Origin: Inconstantimicrobium porci
Lineage (GTDB): Bacteria; Bacillota; Clostridia; Clostridiales; Clostridiaceae
DNA length: 64,000 nt
Reading direction: 5' to 3'
NCBI RefSeq assembly: GCF_009696465.1
Contig: NZ_VULX01000006.1
Coordinates: forward strand, 1 to 64,000
Shown: positions 26,213 through 35,323 of the stretch, in pieces
How the letters are laid out: each line of letters begins with the position of its first letter
Position numbering within the stretch: the stretch's first letter is position 1
Program-made: the position numbers and the translations under genes
The notes under the pieces: generated by a model
Seen by the model: only the letters and a program-made list of their open reading frames with translations
Databases searched by the model: none
What the model was told of the DNA's origin: nothing

Positions 26213-28120
26213 ATGAACATTAGATTACAAGACGGAACTGTGAAGTCAGTAGATGATAACATTACAGCTCTTGATTTAGCAAGAGTATTAAGCAACAGCC
26301 TCCCAAAAAAAGCTGTTGTTGCAGAAGTAAACGGAAAGCTTGTGGATTTAAGTCACAAACTTCAGGAGAATGATGAAGTAAGTATACTTACAGTTGATGA
26401 TGAAAAATCATTAGAAGTTATAAGACATTCAACTGCACATATCATGGCGCAGGCCATAAAAAGATTATTTAAAGATGCAAAGTGCGCTATAGGACCAACT
26501 ATTGAAAATGGATTCTATTATGATTTTGATCTTGAACATCCATTTGTGGCTGAAGATCTACTTAAGATTGAAAAAGAAATGAATAAGATAATCAAGGAAA
26601 ATATTAAAATTGAAAGATTAGATGTTACAAGAGAAGAAGCTTTAAAGCTTATGAATGAAAGAAATGAATCTTATAAGATTGAACTTATTAAAGATTTACC
26701 TGAAGGAGAAAACATTTCTCTATACAGACAGGGTGAATATGTTGACCTATGTAGAGGACCACATATACCATCAACTAAATTTGTAAAAGCATTTAAGCTT
26801 ATGAGTGTTGCAGGTGCATACTGGAGAGGTAATGAAAAGAATAAAATGCTTCAGAGAATATATGGTACTGCTTTTAAAGATAAAGAAAGCCTTGATCATT
26901 ACATATTCACAATTGAAGAAGCTAAAAAAAGAGATCATAGAAAACTTGGTAAGGAACTTAAATTATTCACATTAATGGATGAAGGTCCTGGTTTCCCATT
27001 CTTTTTACCAAAGGGAGTTACTCTAAAGAATACTCTTATTGATTACTGGAGAAAGCTTCATAATGAAGCTGGGTATGTTGAAGTTGAAACACCTATCATG
27101 CTTAATAAAAAATTATGGGAGACTTCAGGCCATTGGTATCATTATAAAGAAAATATGTATACATCAGTTATTGATGGAGAAGAATTTGCTTTAAAGCCAA
27201 TGAACTGTCCTGGCGGAATGCTTGTATACAAAAATGAACTTCATTCTTATAGAGATCTGCCATTAAGAGTTGGAGAACTTGGAAGAGTTCATAGACATGA
27301 ATTATCTGGAGCACTTCATGGACTTATGAGAGTTAGAGCATTTACTCAAGATGATGCACATATTTTTATGTTGCCAGAACAAATTGAATCAGAAATAATT
27401 GGAGTTGTTAAACTTATAGATAAGGTATATTCAACTCTAGGATTTAAATACACTGTTGAACTTTCAACTAGACCTGAAGATTCAATGGGAACTGATGAGG
27501 AATGGAATATGGCTGAAGGTGCCTTAAAGCGTGCACTTGAAAATATTAAACTTCCATATGTAATCAATGAAGGCGATGGTGCTTTCTATGGCCCTAAGAT
27601 AGACTTCCACATTCAAGATAGCCTAGGAAGAGACTGGCAGTGCGGTACTATACAGCTAGACTTCCAGCTTCCACAGAGATTTGAACTTGAATACACTGGT
27701 CAGGATGGAGAAAAGCATAGACCAATAGTTATTCATAGAGTTATCTTCGGAAGTATTGAAAGATTCATCGGAATTCTTATCGAAAACTTCGCAGGTAAAT
27801 TCCCAACTTGGCTTGCACCTGTACAGGTAAAAGTACTTTCTGTTAGCAGCAAATTCAATGACTATGCTGAAAAGGTTGTTGAGGAATTAAAGAAGAATGA
27901 TGTTAAGGTTGAATTTGATAACAGAGATGAAAAGCTTGGATATAAGATAAGAGAAGCTAAAAATGAAAGAGTTCCTTATATTATTGTTGTCGGCGAAAAA
28001 GAAGTTAACGGCAATACTGTTTCAGTTAGAAATAGAAAAGATGAAGAAAAAGAATATGCTCTTAAAGATTTTATATATCATGTTAAAGATGAAATCAAAA
28101 CAAAGAGTTTAGATAAATAA
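26213..28120 (+). CDS. thrS: Threonyl-tRNA synthetase
   Basis: Charges tRNA-Thr in the cytoplasm. Domains in order: TGS (1-60), the editing domain with HSTAHIMAQA (from about 70) and CRGPHIPS, a class II catalytic core with the zinc ligands in KPMNCPGG and the motif 2 region GRVHRHELSGALHGL, motif 3 HRVIFGSIERFIG, then the anticodon-binding domain (about 540-635). Full length (635). An AAGGGG site lies 8 bases ahead of the ATG. Regulation is by the T-box upstream. Confidence 0.98.
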   Translation: MNIRLQDGTVKSVDDNITALDLARVLSNSLPKKAVVAEVNGKLVDLSHKLQENDEVSILTVDDEKSLEVIRHSTAHIMAQAIKRLFKDAKCAIGPTIENGFYYDFDLEHPFVAEDLLKIEKEMNKIIKENIKIERLDVTREEALKLMNERNESYKIELIKDLPEGENISLYRQGEYVDLCRGPHIPSTKFVKAFKLMSVAGAYWRGNEKNKMLQRIYGTAFKDKESLDHYIFTIEEAKKRDHRKLGKELKLFTLMDEGPGFPFFLPKGVTLKNTLIDYWRKLHNEAGYVEVETPIMLNKKLWETSGHWYHYKENMYTSVIDGEEFALKPMNCPGGMLVYKNELHSYRDLPLRVGELGRVHRHELSGALHGLMRVRAFTQDDAHIFMLPEQIESEIIGVVKLIDKVYSTLGFKYTVELSTRPEDSMGTDEEWNMAEGALKRALENIKLPYVINEGDGAFYGPKIDFHIQDSLGRDWQCGTIQLDFQLPQRFELEYTGQDGEKHRPIVIHRVIFGSIERFIGILIENFAGKFPTWLAPVQVKVLSVSSKFNDYAEKVVEELKKNDVKVEFDNRDEKLGYKIREAKNERVPYIIVVGEKEVNGNTVSVRNRKDEEKEYALKDFIYHVKDEIKTKSLDK

Positions 28121-28137
28121 TGCTTTTATGTTTCTAC

Positions 28138-28170
28138 GGGCTATGGAGAACTCCATAGCCTGTTTTTTTG
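28138..28170 (+). terminator. Terminator of thrS
   Basis: GGCTATGGAG/CTCCATAGCC stem followed by T7. Confidence 0.9.
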
Positions 28171-28292
28171 TGGAATAATGTGGGTTTATTACATATAAAA
28201 ATCATCTTACAAACTGTTATAAGATTATTCATTTTAGATTAATTGTGACGAATTTTATAGAGAAAATAATTATATAAGGGAGAAGTTATATT

Positions 28293-28622
28293 ATGAACTT
28301 GCAAAAGAGAAATATGTTAGCACATGAATTACTAACGATTATAAAGCACCTAATATCAGAAAATGATCTTGTAAAAGGCGTTTTTATAGCTGACGTTAAA
28401 TTAAACGAATCAGAAGATACTATAATCGTTAGGGACGTGACTGGTAAGAAGACTCAATATAGTTTAAGTGAAGCAAGCTACATATTTACAGATAATCTAG
28501 ATATGCTTGGCTCATTTAATAAAAATGTGTACAAGACTGTTAAAGCGTCTGAAGACGATGAGAAGAAAAGCTCTTTTATGAATTTATATGAGAGAATCAG
28601 AGAAATAGAAGATCAATTATAA
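28293..28622 (+). CDS. Small conserved-looking hypothetical protein
   Basis: 109 residues, acidic, no membrane segment or recognised motif. The start is well supported by AAGGGAGAAG about 10 bases upstream, and the gene is closed by its own terminator, so it looks like a genuine monocistronic gene. The centre (KGVFIADVKLN, DTIIVRDVTGKKTQYS) suggests a short beta-rich domain between helices. Confidence 0.65.
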   Translation: MNLQKRNMLAHELLTIIKHLISENDLVKGVFIADVKLNESEDTIIVRDVTGKKTQYSLSEASYIFTDNLDMLGSFNKNVYKTVKASEDDEKKSSFMNLYERIREIEDQL

Positions 28623-28631
28623 TTATTAGTT

Positions 28632-28663
28632 GCTGTATCAAAATTATTTGATACAGCTTTTTT
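28632..28663 (+). terminator. Intrinsic terminator
   Basis: GCTGTATCAAA/TTTGATACAGC stem followed by a T-run. Confidence 0.85.
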
Positions 28664-28707
28664 ATTATTATTATAAAAAATTATAATGTAACTAAATTTT
28701 TTACTTG

Positions 28708-28723
28708 TGTTGCAATTGCAACA
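28708..28723. promoter_or_regulatory. Perfect palindrome upstream of hcp, candidate Crp/Fnr-type (HcpR-like) operator
   Basis: TGTTGCAATTGCAACA is a perfect 16-bp palindrome 75 bases upstream of hcp. HCP genes in anaerobes are commonly controlled by Crp/Fnr-family HcpR regulators that bind such palindromes under nitrosative stress. The regulator is not in this window, so the assignment is by position and symmetry. Confidence 0.5.
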
Positions 28724-28797
28724 TACTTTTGTCGTATTCTGCATTAGAATAATGAACATAGCGAGTAAATTAATCTTATTTAAGGAGTGAATTATAA

Positions 28798-30528
28798 ATG
28801 GAAAATAAAATGTTTTGTTTCCAATGTCAAGAAACAGCAGGATGCACTGGATGTACTAAATTTGGTGTTTGTGGAAAGAGCCCAGATCTTGCGAGAATGC
28901 AGGATCTTCTAATATATGTAACTAAAGGTTTATCAGAAGTTACTACTAGATTAAGAGAAGAAGGACAAACTATTTCTCAGGTCGTAAATAACTACATAAC
29001 AATTAACTTATTTACTACAATTACAAATGCAAACTTTGATGATGCAGTATTTTATGAAAGAGTTAAAGAAACATTAAGAGTTAAGAATGAGTTAATTGCA
29101 AAATTAAAGAATAAAGAAAATTTATCATCTGCAGCAATGTGGTATACAGAATCAGATGCTGAAATAGATAAGAAGCTTGGACTAATTGATAAGATAAAGA
29201 CTGCTTTAGGTGGTAACAAGGAAGTTGACTTTGTTGATTCAGTTTTAGATGAAAAGTCATTATCTGATGAAGTTGGAGTTCTTGCAACTAAAGATGAAGA
29301 TATAAGAAGTTTAAGAGAACTTATTACATATGGATTAAAGGGTATGTCAGCTTACCTTAAGCATGCAAATGAATTAGATTATGACAGCGAAGAAGTTAAT
29401 GCATTTATGCAGAAAACTTTAGCAAGTCTTTTAGATGATTCATTAACAGTAGATCAGCTTGTAGCATTAACTTTAGAAACAGGAAAAGTTGGTGTTGATG
29501 GTATGGCACTACTTGATAAAGCTAACACTGAAAGCTATGGTAATCCAGAAGTTACTAAGGTTAACATAGGAGTAGGTACTAACCCTGGTATCTTAGTATC
29601 AGGACATGATTTAAGAGATTTAGAACAATTACTTGAACAGACTCAGGGTACTGGAGTAGATGTTTATACTCACTCAGAAATGTTACCAGCGCACTACTAT
29701 CCAAACTTAAAGAAATATAAGAATCTTGTAGGTAACTATGGTAATGCATGGTGGAAGCAGAAAGAAGAATTTGAAGCTTTCAATGGACCAATCTTAATGA
29801 CAACAAACTGTATAGTTCCGCCTACATCTAAGGAAACATATAAAGAAAGAATGTTTACAACAGGTGCTGCTGGATTTACAGGCTGCAAGCATATAGAAAG
29901 AGACGAAAAGGGACATAAAGACTTTAGTGAAATTATAGAACTTGCTAAGAAGTGTAAAGCTCCAACTGAGATTGAAAAAGGAGAAATCGTTGGTGGATTT
30001 GCTCATGCTCAAGTATTTGCATTAGCTGACAAGGTTGTTGAAGCTGTTAAGACTGGTGCTATCAAGAAATTCTTTGTAATGGCAGGATGTGATGGTAGAG
30101 CTAAATCAAGAAACTACTACACTGATTTTGCAAAGGCTCTTCCAAAGGATACTGTAATTCTTACTGCTGGATGTGCTAAGTACAAGTATAACAAGTTAGC
30201 TTTAGGTGATATAGGTGGAATTCCAAGAGTTCTTGATGCAGGACAATGTAATGACTCATATTCATTAGCACTTATTGCATTAAAGCTTAAAGAAGTATTT
30301 GAACTTGAAGATATTAATGAATTACCAATAGCATTCAATATTGCATGGTATGAACAAAAGGCTGTTATAGTATTATTATCATTATTATACTTAGGAGTTA
30401 AGAATATTCACTTAGGACCAACTCTTCCAGCATTCTTATCACCAAATGTAGCTAAAGTTCTTGTGGAAAACTTTGGTATTGGCGGCATCACAAACGTTGA
30501 AGACGACATAAAGATGTTCATGGAATAA
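28798..30528 (+). CDS. hcp: Hybrid cluster protein (hydroxylamine reductase)
   Basis: A cytoplasmic Fe-S/oxo hybrid-cluster enzyme, linked to NO and hydroxylamine detoxification. The N-terminal cysteine motif ([13 protein letters not shown]) ligates the first cluster. Hybrid-cluster ligands are in [53 protein letters not shown] and [10 protein letters not shown]. It has 576 residues, slightly longer than the usual 540-550. The start has AAGGAGTG upstream. No reductase partner (hcr) is adjacent, as expected in clostridia. Confidence 0.97.
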   Translation: MENKMFCFQCQETAGCTGCTKFGVCGKSPDLARMQDLLIYVTKGLSEVTTRLREEGQTISQVVNNYITINLFTTITNANFDDAVFYERVKETLRVKNELIAKLKNKENLSSAAMWYTESDAEIDKKLGLIDKIKTALGGNKEVDFVDSVLDEKSLSDEVGVLATKDEDIRSLRELITYGLKGMSAYLKHANELDYDSEEVNAFMQKTLASLLDDSLTVDQLVALTLETGKVGVDGMALLDKANTESYGNPEVTKVNIGVGTNPGILVSGHDLRDLEQLLEQTQGTGVDVYTHSEMLPAHYYPNLKKYKNLVGNYGNAWWKQKEEFEAFNGPILMTTNCIVPPTSKETYKERMFTTGAAGFTGCKHIERDEKGHKDFSEIIELAKKCKAPTEIEKGEIVGGFAHAQVFALADKVVEAVKTGAIKKFFVMAGCDGRAKSRNYYTDFAKALPKDTVILTAGCAKYKYNKLALGDIGGIPRVLDAGQCNDSYSLALIALKLKEVFELEDINELPIAFNIAWYEQKAVIVLLSLLYLGVKNIHLGPTLPAFLSPNVAKVLVENFGIGGITNVEDDIKMFME

Positions 30529-30560
30529 TATAAAACTAATAAAGAAAAGTAGGCTAAAAA

Positions 30561-30588
30561 GCGCAGTATTTATATACTGCGTTTTTTT
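30561..30588 (+). terminator. Terminator of hcp
   Basis: GCGCAGTAT/ATACTGCG stem followed by T7. Repeat copy B starts in the T-run. Confidence 0.9.
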
Positions 30589-30697
30589 AATGTAAAGGAA
30601 ATTGCATTCAAAAACATAATTAATGATATAAAGTGTTGTAAATAAAGGGTTTACACGTTTGTGTAAAAGAATGGTAGAATGCAATTTCACCCTTTTT
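30583..30697 (+). repeat. Dispersed intergenic repeat, copy B
   Basis: The first 106 bases (30583-30688) are identical to copy A at 2476-2581. Identity breaks down a few bases later (ACCC instead of GTCC). Like copy A it starts in the T-run of a gene's terminator, in the same orientation relative to that gene. Confidence 0.9.
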
Positions 30698-30767
30698 TAT
30701 TTTGACAGTTTGTAAGAAATTACAAATAGTATCAAATGATATTTACATAAATGTATGAATATGGTAT

Positions 30768-30798
30768 AAATTAATTGAACTAAGAGTTCAATTAATTT
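30768..30798. promoter_or_regulatory. Perfect inverted repeat, probable TetR operator
   Basis: Two 14-bp arms, AAATTAATTGAACT and its exact complement, separated by AAG. It lies 12 bases upstream of a TetR-family gene, between the likely -10 region (GGTATAAA) and the start codon. This is the classic layout for autoregulation. Confidence 0.75.
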
Positions 30799-30809
30799 AA
30801 GGAGAAATA

Positions 30810-31433
30810 ATGATGGCACGCAGAAAAAAGGCCGCAGAAGGTTTTCATAAGCAGAAAATTGCTAAGGCTGCAGGTAAATTATTTGTTAAGAATGGTATAG
30901 ATAAGACAACCATGGAGGATATAGCTAATGAGTCGGGATATGGTAAAGCTACTCTTTATGTTTATTTTAAAAACAAGGATGAAATTGTATCAACACTTGC
31001 TCTTGATAGTATGAAAATCCTTCTTGAAAAAATTAAATTGGCAGTTAATGAAAATGATACTGTTGAAACTCAATATATGAATATCTGCAATGAAATTGTA
31101 CAATTTCAAAAAGTATTTCCTTATTACTTTTCTATAGCTGTAAGTAAAATCGGAGTAGACACAGAAAATACTGATGATACAGCAACATATAGTGTCGGTG
31201 AACAAATAAATAAAATAATAGCACAAATGATTATTAGAGGAATAAAAGAAGGTGAACTACGAAGAGATTTACAGGTTCCACAGACAATCTATACATTTTG
31301 GGCATCTATCTACGGAATAATTACAATGACTGACAATAAAATTAATTATATTAACAAATGCATGGGGTTAGATCCTACAGAATTAATGAATTATAGTTTT
31401 GGTCTTCTATATAAATCAATAAGGGAGTGTTGA
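30810..31433 (+). CDS. TetR/AcrR family transcriptional regulator
   Basis: The N-terminal helix-turn-helix is clear (KIAKAAGKLFVKNGIDKTTMEDIA, then SGYGKATLYVYFKNKDEIV, residues about 18-60). The remaining 140 helical residues are the ligand-binding and dimerisation domain. It overlaps the start of the nitroreductase-like gene, so both form one operon controlled through the inverted repeat just upstream. The inducer is unknown, perhaps a nitro or quinone compound given the partner. ATG at 30810 or 30813. Confidence 0.9.
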   Translation: MMARRKKAAEGFHKQKIAKAAGKLFVKNGIDKTTMEDIANESGYGKATLYVYFKNKDEIVSTLALDSMKILLEKIKLAVNENDTVETQYMNICNEIVQFQKVFPYYFSIAVSKIGVDTENTDDTATYSVGEQINKIIAQMIIRGIKEGELRRDLQVPQTIYTFWASIYGIITMTDNKINYINKCMGLDPTELMNYSFGLLYKSIREC

Positions 31434-32530
31434 GAATAAAAAAAGTTATAATAAGTATTTTTATAACTATAGGAGTTATTGCTACAGCATCAGTTTATGC
31501 ATATTTTAAGGGTAAACCTGTTAATGTTGAAATAAATAAGAAAGTAGAAGATCTTCCTCAGGATATTTCGGATATTATATATCATGCATCGTTAGCACCA
31601 AATTCTCATAATACCCAGCTTTGGAAAGTTAGTATTAATAAGAAAAAAAATACTTTGAAAATTAATTTGGATACAGATCGTACCTTAAAGCAAGTTGATA
31701 GCAATAATCGTGAAGCATATATTTCTATGGGTGCATTTACTGCTAACCTTCTTCAGTCATTTAAAGCTTATGGTTATGAAACAAAAGTCATTCTTAATAC
31801 TGACAGCAGTGAACCTGTTACAGTGAGTTATATTAAAACAGAGAAATTCACAAAAGATGAAACTATTTTAGATTTAATTAAAAAACGCCATACAGATAAA
31901 AGTACTTATTTAGATAAGGAAATTAATAATGATGATATAAAAACTATACTTAATAATAATACTCATTACTTCAAAAGAGGAGATAATGAATTTAAATACC
32001 TAAAAACAGCAGAAATAGAAGCTATGACAAAACAGTCTTATAATAAAGCTAAATCTGAAGAATTTGCAGAATGGCTTAGATTTTCTGATAAAGAAGCAGA
32101 AGACAAAAAGGATGGATTACCTGCAGAACAGCTTGGACTTAAGGGAATCAAAAAAACGCTTTATTATCTTACAACTTCTAATAAAAGTGCAAAAGGCATT
32201 TCTTTTGCTAAGCAGTCTATAGATACAACCACTAAACAAGTAGAGAACTGTGCAGGCTTTCTTGTTATTACAGGAGGCACAAGCAGAAAAGAATTGATTG
32301 AAACAGGAATAAACTTGGAAAATATATGGTTAAGTGCTGTAAAGAAAGGTATATCAGTTCACCCCATGAGCCAGATATTAGAGGAAAAGCCTTATAGCAG
32401 TGAAGTTGATAAAATGCTTCACACTAAATCACCAGTTCAGATGATTTTAAGAGTTGGTTATGTGAAGGATTATGGAACAAATAATCAGATCAGAAGGAAT
32501 CTTTTGGATTACGTTACTGTTGAGAAATAG
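31427..32530 (+). CDS. Membrane-anchored nitroreductase-like (Acg family) FMN protein
   Basis: A hydrophobic N-terminal segment (about residues 5-25) acts as signal anchor. The body of about 340 residues resembles the Acg subfamily of nitroreductases: HASLAPNSHNTQLWKV at the FMN site, KKRHTDKSTY, and SAVKKGISVHPMSQILEE near the end. A membrane-tethered version is unusual for nitroreductases but occurs in this subfamily. It overlaps the tetR gene by 7 bases and is likely controlled by it. GTG at 31427 or TTG at 31430; AAGGGAG lies directly upstream. Confidence 0.75.
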   Translation: MLRIKKVIISIFITIGVIATASVYAYFKGKPVNVEINKKVEDLPQDISDIIYHASLAPNSHNTQLWKVSINKKKNTLKINLDTDRTLKQVDSNNREAYISMGAFTANLLQSFKAYGYETKVILNTDSSEPVTVSYIKTEKFTKDETILDLIKKRHTDKSTYLDKEINNDDIKTILNNNTHYFKRGDNEFKYLKTAEIEAMTKQSYNKAKSEEFAEWLRFSDKEAEDKKDGLPAEQLGLKGIKKTLYYLTTSNKSAKGISFAKQSIDTTTKQVENCAGFLVITGGTSRKELIETGINLENIWLSAVKKGISVHPMSQILEEKPYSSEVDKMLHTKSPVQMILRVGYVKDYGTNNQIRRNLLDYVTVEK

Positions 32531-32692
32531 AAGCAGTAGAGAGGTATGAAATGGCAGTAAAATTCAATTATAATATGAATTTGACAATAAAATTTTAAGA
32601 TATTATAGTATATAGTGACGGCGATAATTGTTACATTATGTAATTATAACCTTTGTTTAATTAGATAAATAAAGGAAATTTGAGGTGATTAT

Positions 32693-33421
32693 ATGCTAGA
32701 ATTGAAAAATATTAGTTTTTACTCAGAGGATAACAAAAAGATTTTAGACAATATCTGTCTTGAAATAGATAATAATTTTACTGTTATTACTGGACCTAAT
32801 GGAAGTGGAAAATCAACATTAGCAAAAATAATAGCGGGAATTAAAAAGCCTACTAGCGGAAAAATTATATTTAATGGTGAAGATATCACAAATCTATCAA
32901 TAACTGAGCGAGCAAAAAGAGGTATGAGTTATGCTTTTCAGCAGCCAGTTAGGTTTAAAGGATTAAAGGTTAAGGATTTAATGTCCCTTGCAGCTGGAAA
33001 GGAAAGCAGTTTGTCAGAAGTATGCGATTTGTTATCAGAAGTAGGATTATGTGCAAGAGATTATATAAATAGAAATATTGATGGCACATTATCTGGCGGC
33101 GAATTAAAGAGAATAGAAATTGCAATGGTTATTGCAAGAAACACACAGCTTAGCATTTTTGATGAACCTGAAGCAGGTATTGATTTATGGAGTTTCCAGA
33201 AGCTAATCCATGTTTTTGAAAAGCTTTATAAGAGTAATGATAAAAGTATATTAATAATAAGTCATCAGGAACGTATCTTAAATATTGCTGATAAGATTAT
33301 TTACTTAAAAGACGGTGTTGTTGAGAAATATGATGAACGTGAAAATATACTTAATGAGCTGTTAAAAAGTACAGAAAATGCTCAGTGTAAAGTCTTAAAA
33401 GATAAAATGGAGGCAAAGTAA
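32693..33421 (+). CDS. sufC: SufC-like ABC ATPase of a minimal SUF/SMS Fe-S assembly system
   Basis: A cytosolic ABC-type ATPase of 242 residues. Walker A is GPNGSGKSTLAK (about 35-46), the Q-loop AYAFQQP-like SYAFQQPV, the signature LSGGELKRIEIA (about 142-153) and Walker B LSIFDEPEAGID. SufC powers scaffold assembly of Fe-S clusters. It is followed after one base by a SufB/D-like gene, with no sufS, sufU or sufE nearby. This matches the two-gene SmsCB/SufBC arrangement of many anaerobes. Confidence 0.88.
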   Translation: MLELKNISFYSEDNKKILDNICLEIDNNFTVITGPNGSGKSTLAKIIAGIKKPTSGKIIFNGEDITNLSITERAKRGMSYAFQQPVRFKGLKVKDLMSLAAGKESSLSEVCDLLSEVGLCARDYINRNIDGTLSGGELKRIEIAMVIARNTQLSIFDEPEAGIDLWSFQKLIHVFEKLYKSNDKSILIISHQERILNIADKIIYLKDGVVEKYDERENILNELLKSTENAQCKVLKDKMEAK

Positions 33422-33422
33422 T

Positions 33423-34340
33423 ATGGACTCAATAGAAAAGAAACTTTTACATGAAATTGCAGACCTTGATAGGCTGCCAGTAGGAGCATATAACATTCGT
33501 CTTAATGGTAAGCCAGCTGCACGTAACAATTCTGCAAATATTACTATTGTAAGCAAAACTGATGAACCAGGGATTGACATTTATATTCAACCTAATACAG
33601 TCAATGAAAGTGTACATATCCCTGTTATATTATCAACTAACGGCTTGAAGGATAATGTATATAATGATTTTCATATAGGTGAAGGATGCGATGTTACAAT
33701 AGTTGCCGGATGCGGCATACATAATTGTGGCAGTGTAGACAGCCAGCATGATGGAATTCATACTTTCTATATTGAGAAAAATTCTAAAGTGCATTATATA
33801 GAAAAACACTTTGGTGAAGGAAGTGGACAAGGTAAAAGACTAATGAATCCCACTACTATAGTTCATTTAGGTGAAGGTGCAACAATGGAAATGGAAACTA
33901 CACAGATTGCTGGAATAGATGATACTTTAAGAGTAGTTGAAGCAGATCTTGCTGATGGTGCAAGTTTAAATGTTAATGAAAGAATTATGACTACAGGAGT
34001 TCAGCATGCAGAATCTAAGTTCAAGGCAGATCTTAAAGGAAAGGACAGCAGTTGTAATATAGTAAGTCATGCCGTTGCAAAGGAAAAGAGCAATCAGCAT
34101 TTTATAAGTATGCTAAATGGACGTAATGAATGTAAAGGTCATACAGAATGTGATTCTATAATCATGGATGATGCAGTAGTAATTGCCTCTCCACAGCTTG
34201 CAGCTTATAGTACAGATGCAGCACTTATTCATGAAGCTGCAATTGGTAAGATTGCTGGAGAACAGCTTATTAAGCTTATGACTTTAGGATTGACAGAAAA
34301 AGAAGCAGAAGAGCAGGTAATTTCAGGTTTCTTAAGATAG
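33423..34340 (+). CDS. sufB: SufB/SufD-like scaffold protein (SmsB type)
   Basis: 305 residues, far shorter than the 420-470 of canonical SufB/SufD but typical of the minimal anaerobic form. The beta-helix core shows VHIPVILS, DVTIVAGCGIHNCGS and KVHYIEKHFGEGSG. The C-terminal part has the family-typical HTECDSIIMDDAVVIASPQL and HEAAIGKIAGEQL, with His and Glu conserved for cluster binding. It works with the upstream SufC ATPase to assemble Fe-S clusters. Strong terminator downstream. Confidence 0.88.
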   Translation: MDSIEKKLLHEIADLDRLPVGAYNIRLNGKPAARNNSANITIVSKTDEPGIDIYIQPNTVNESVHIPVILSTNGLKDNVYNDFHIGEGCDVTIVAGCGIHNCGSVDSQHDGIHTFYIEKNSKVHYIEKHFGEGSGQGKRLMNPTTIVHLGEGATMEMETTQIAGIDDTLRVVEADLADGASLNVNERIMTTGVQHAESKFKADLKGKDSSCNIVSHAVAKEKSNQHFISMLNGRNECKGHTECDSIIMDDAVVIASPQLAAYSTDAALIHEAAIGKIAGEQLIKLMTLGLTEKEAEEQVISGFLR

Positions 34341-34363
34341 TAAAGACTATATTTAACACTTAC

Positions 34364-34408
34364 AAGACTATATTAGAATTGTATAAAATTCTGGTATAGT
34401 CTTTTTTA
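34364..34408 (+). terminator. Terminator of the sufCB operon
   Basis: AAGACTATA..AGAATT paired with AATTCT..TATAGTCTT, followed by T6. Confidence 0.85.
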
Positions 34409-34447
34409 ATAGATGTGATTATCTAATTCAATTATAATAGGCAGATT

Positions 34448-34591
34448 ATGCTTATTCTTGTTATTAAGCATTTAAAGAACGTCGGTTTTTCTCTTGCTGA
34501 AATTAAGCATCTTCTTGGGAGAGAGGACATGGAATACAATAAAATTCAGATTGCAAAAAATATAAAGAAATTGATGATGAAGATAAAGTAA
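34448..34591 (+). pseudogene. MerR family regulator remnant
   Basis: 47 residues including LVIKHLKNVGFSLAEIKHLLG, the second half of a MerR winged-helix DNA-binding domain. The first helix-turn-helix (the start of a MerR protein) is missing, and the frame breaks again after KIQIAK. It precedes the UvrA-like remnant, perhaps once a regulator and resistance gene pair. Confidence 0.65.
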
Positions 34592-34627
34592 TAAAAAAAG
34601 TTCAGGTAAGATATTAGAGGAGGATGT

Positions 34628-35113
34628 ATGATGGAAAAACTAAGAGAAATATCTTTTGATTCATTTAAAGATAAGGAAAAGAATGATAGTTATATCGTAA
34701 TAAAGCAGGCATATCATCACAATCTTAAAAATGTTTCTTTAAAAATTCCTAAAAATAAGATGATAGTTTTTACAGGAGTAAGTAGAAGTGGCAAAAGTAG
34801 TCTTATAAGTGAAACACTTAAGCCTCTTCTAGAGAATAAAATTAATAATTGTGATAATTTAGTTGGGCAGTATTCAGACATTAGTGGTTATGAAAGTATT
34901 GATAAAGTTATTGATGTGTCACAAGATCCAATAGGTAGAACACCTCGTTCTAACCCTGCAACTTATGTTGGACTTTTTGATAAGATAAGAAGAGTATTTG
35001 CAAAGACTGATTACGAAGTATCACATAATATGGATGCAGACTTCTTCAGCTTTAACTCTACTAAAGGCAGATGCCCTTATTGTGAAGGTCAGGGACAGAT
35101 AAAGGACCTATAA
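34628..35113 (+). pseudogene. UvrA-like ABC ATPase fragment
   Basis: 161 residues matching UvrA or the UvrA-like resistance ATPases: ...AYHHNLKNVSLKIPKNKMIVFTG at the start, a Walker A with Arg in place of a Gly (TGVSRSGKSSL), VSQDPIGRTPRSNPATY, and one CPYCEGQG zinc motif half. Everything after that, including the ABC signature and Walker B, is missing. UvrA proteins have 750-950 residues. The gene is therefore inactive, despite a good ribosome site (AGGAGGA). Confidence 0.75.
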
Positions 35114-35323
35114 GTGCAGTAAAAAAATACAATGAAAGTATAACAGCGGAATATGTTTAAAATATAATATAATGCTATTACACAAAAATAGATTAAATAG
35201 AGCCAATAATATAGATAAAAATATGTTATTTGCTTTATTTTTTATTTATTGTGTGTTTATTTATGCTATAGTGAACAAATATGCTATATAATGAAGGTAT
35301 AATATTTTAGTGTAGGTGATTTT

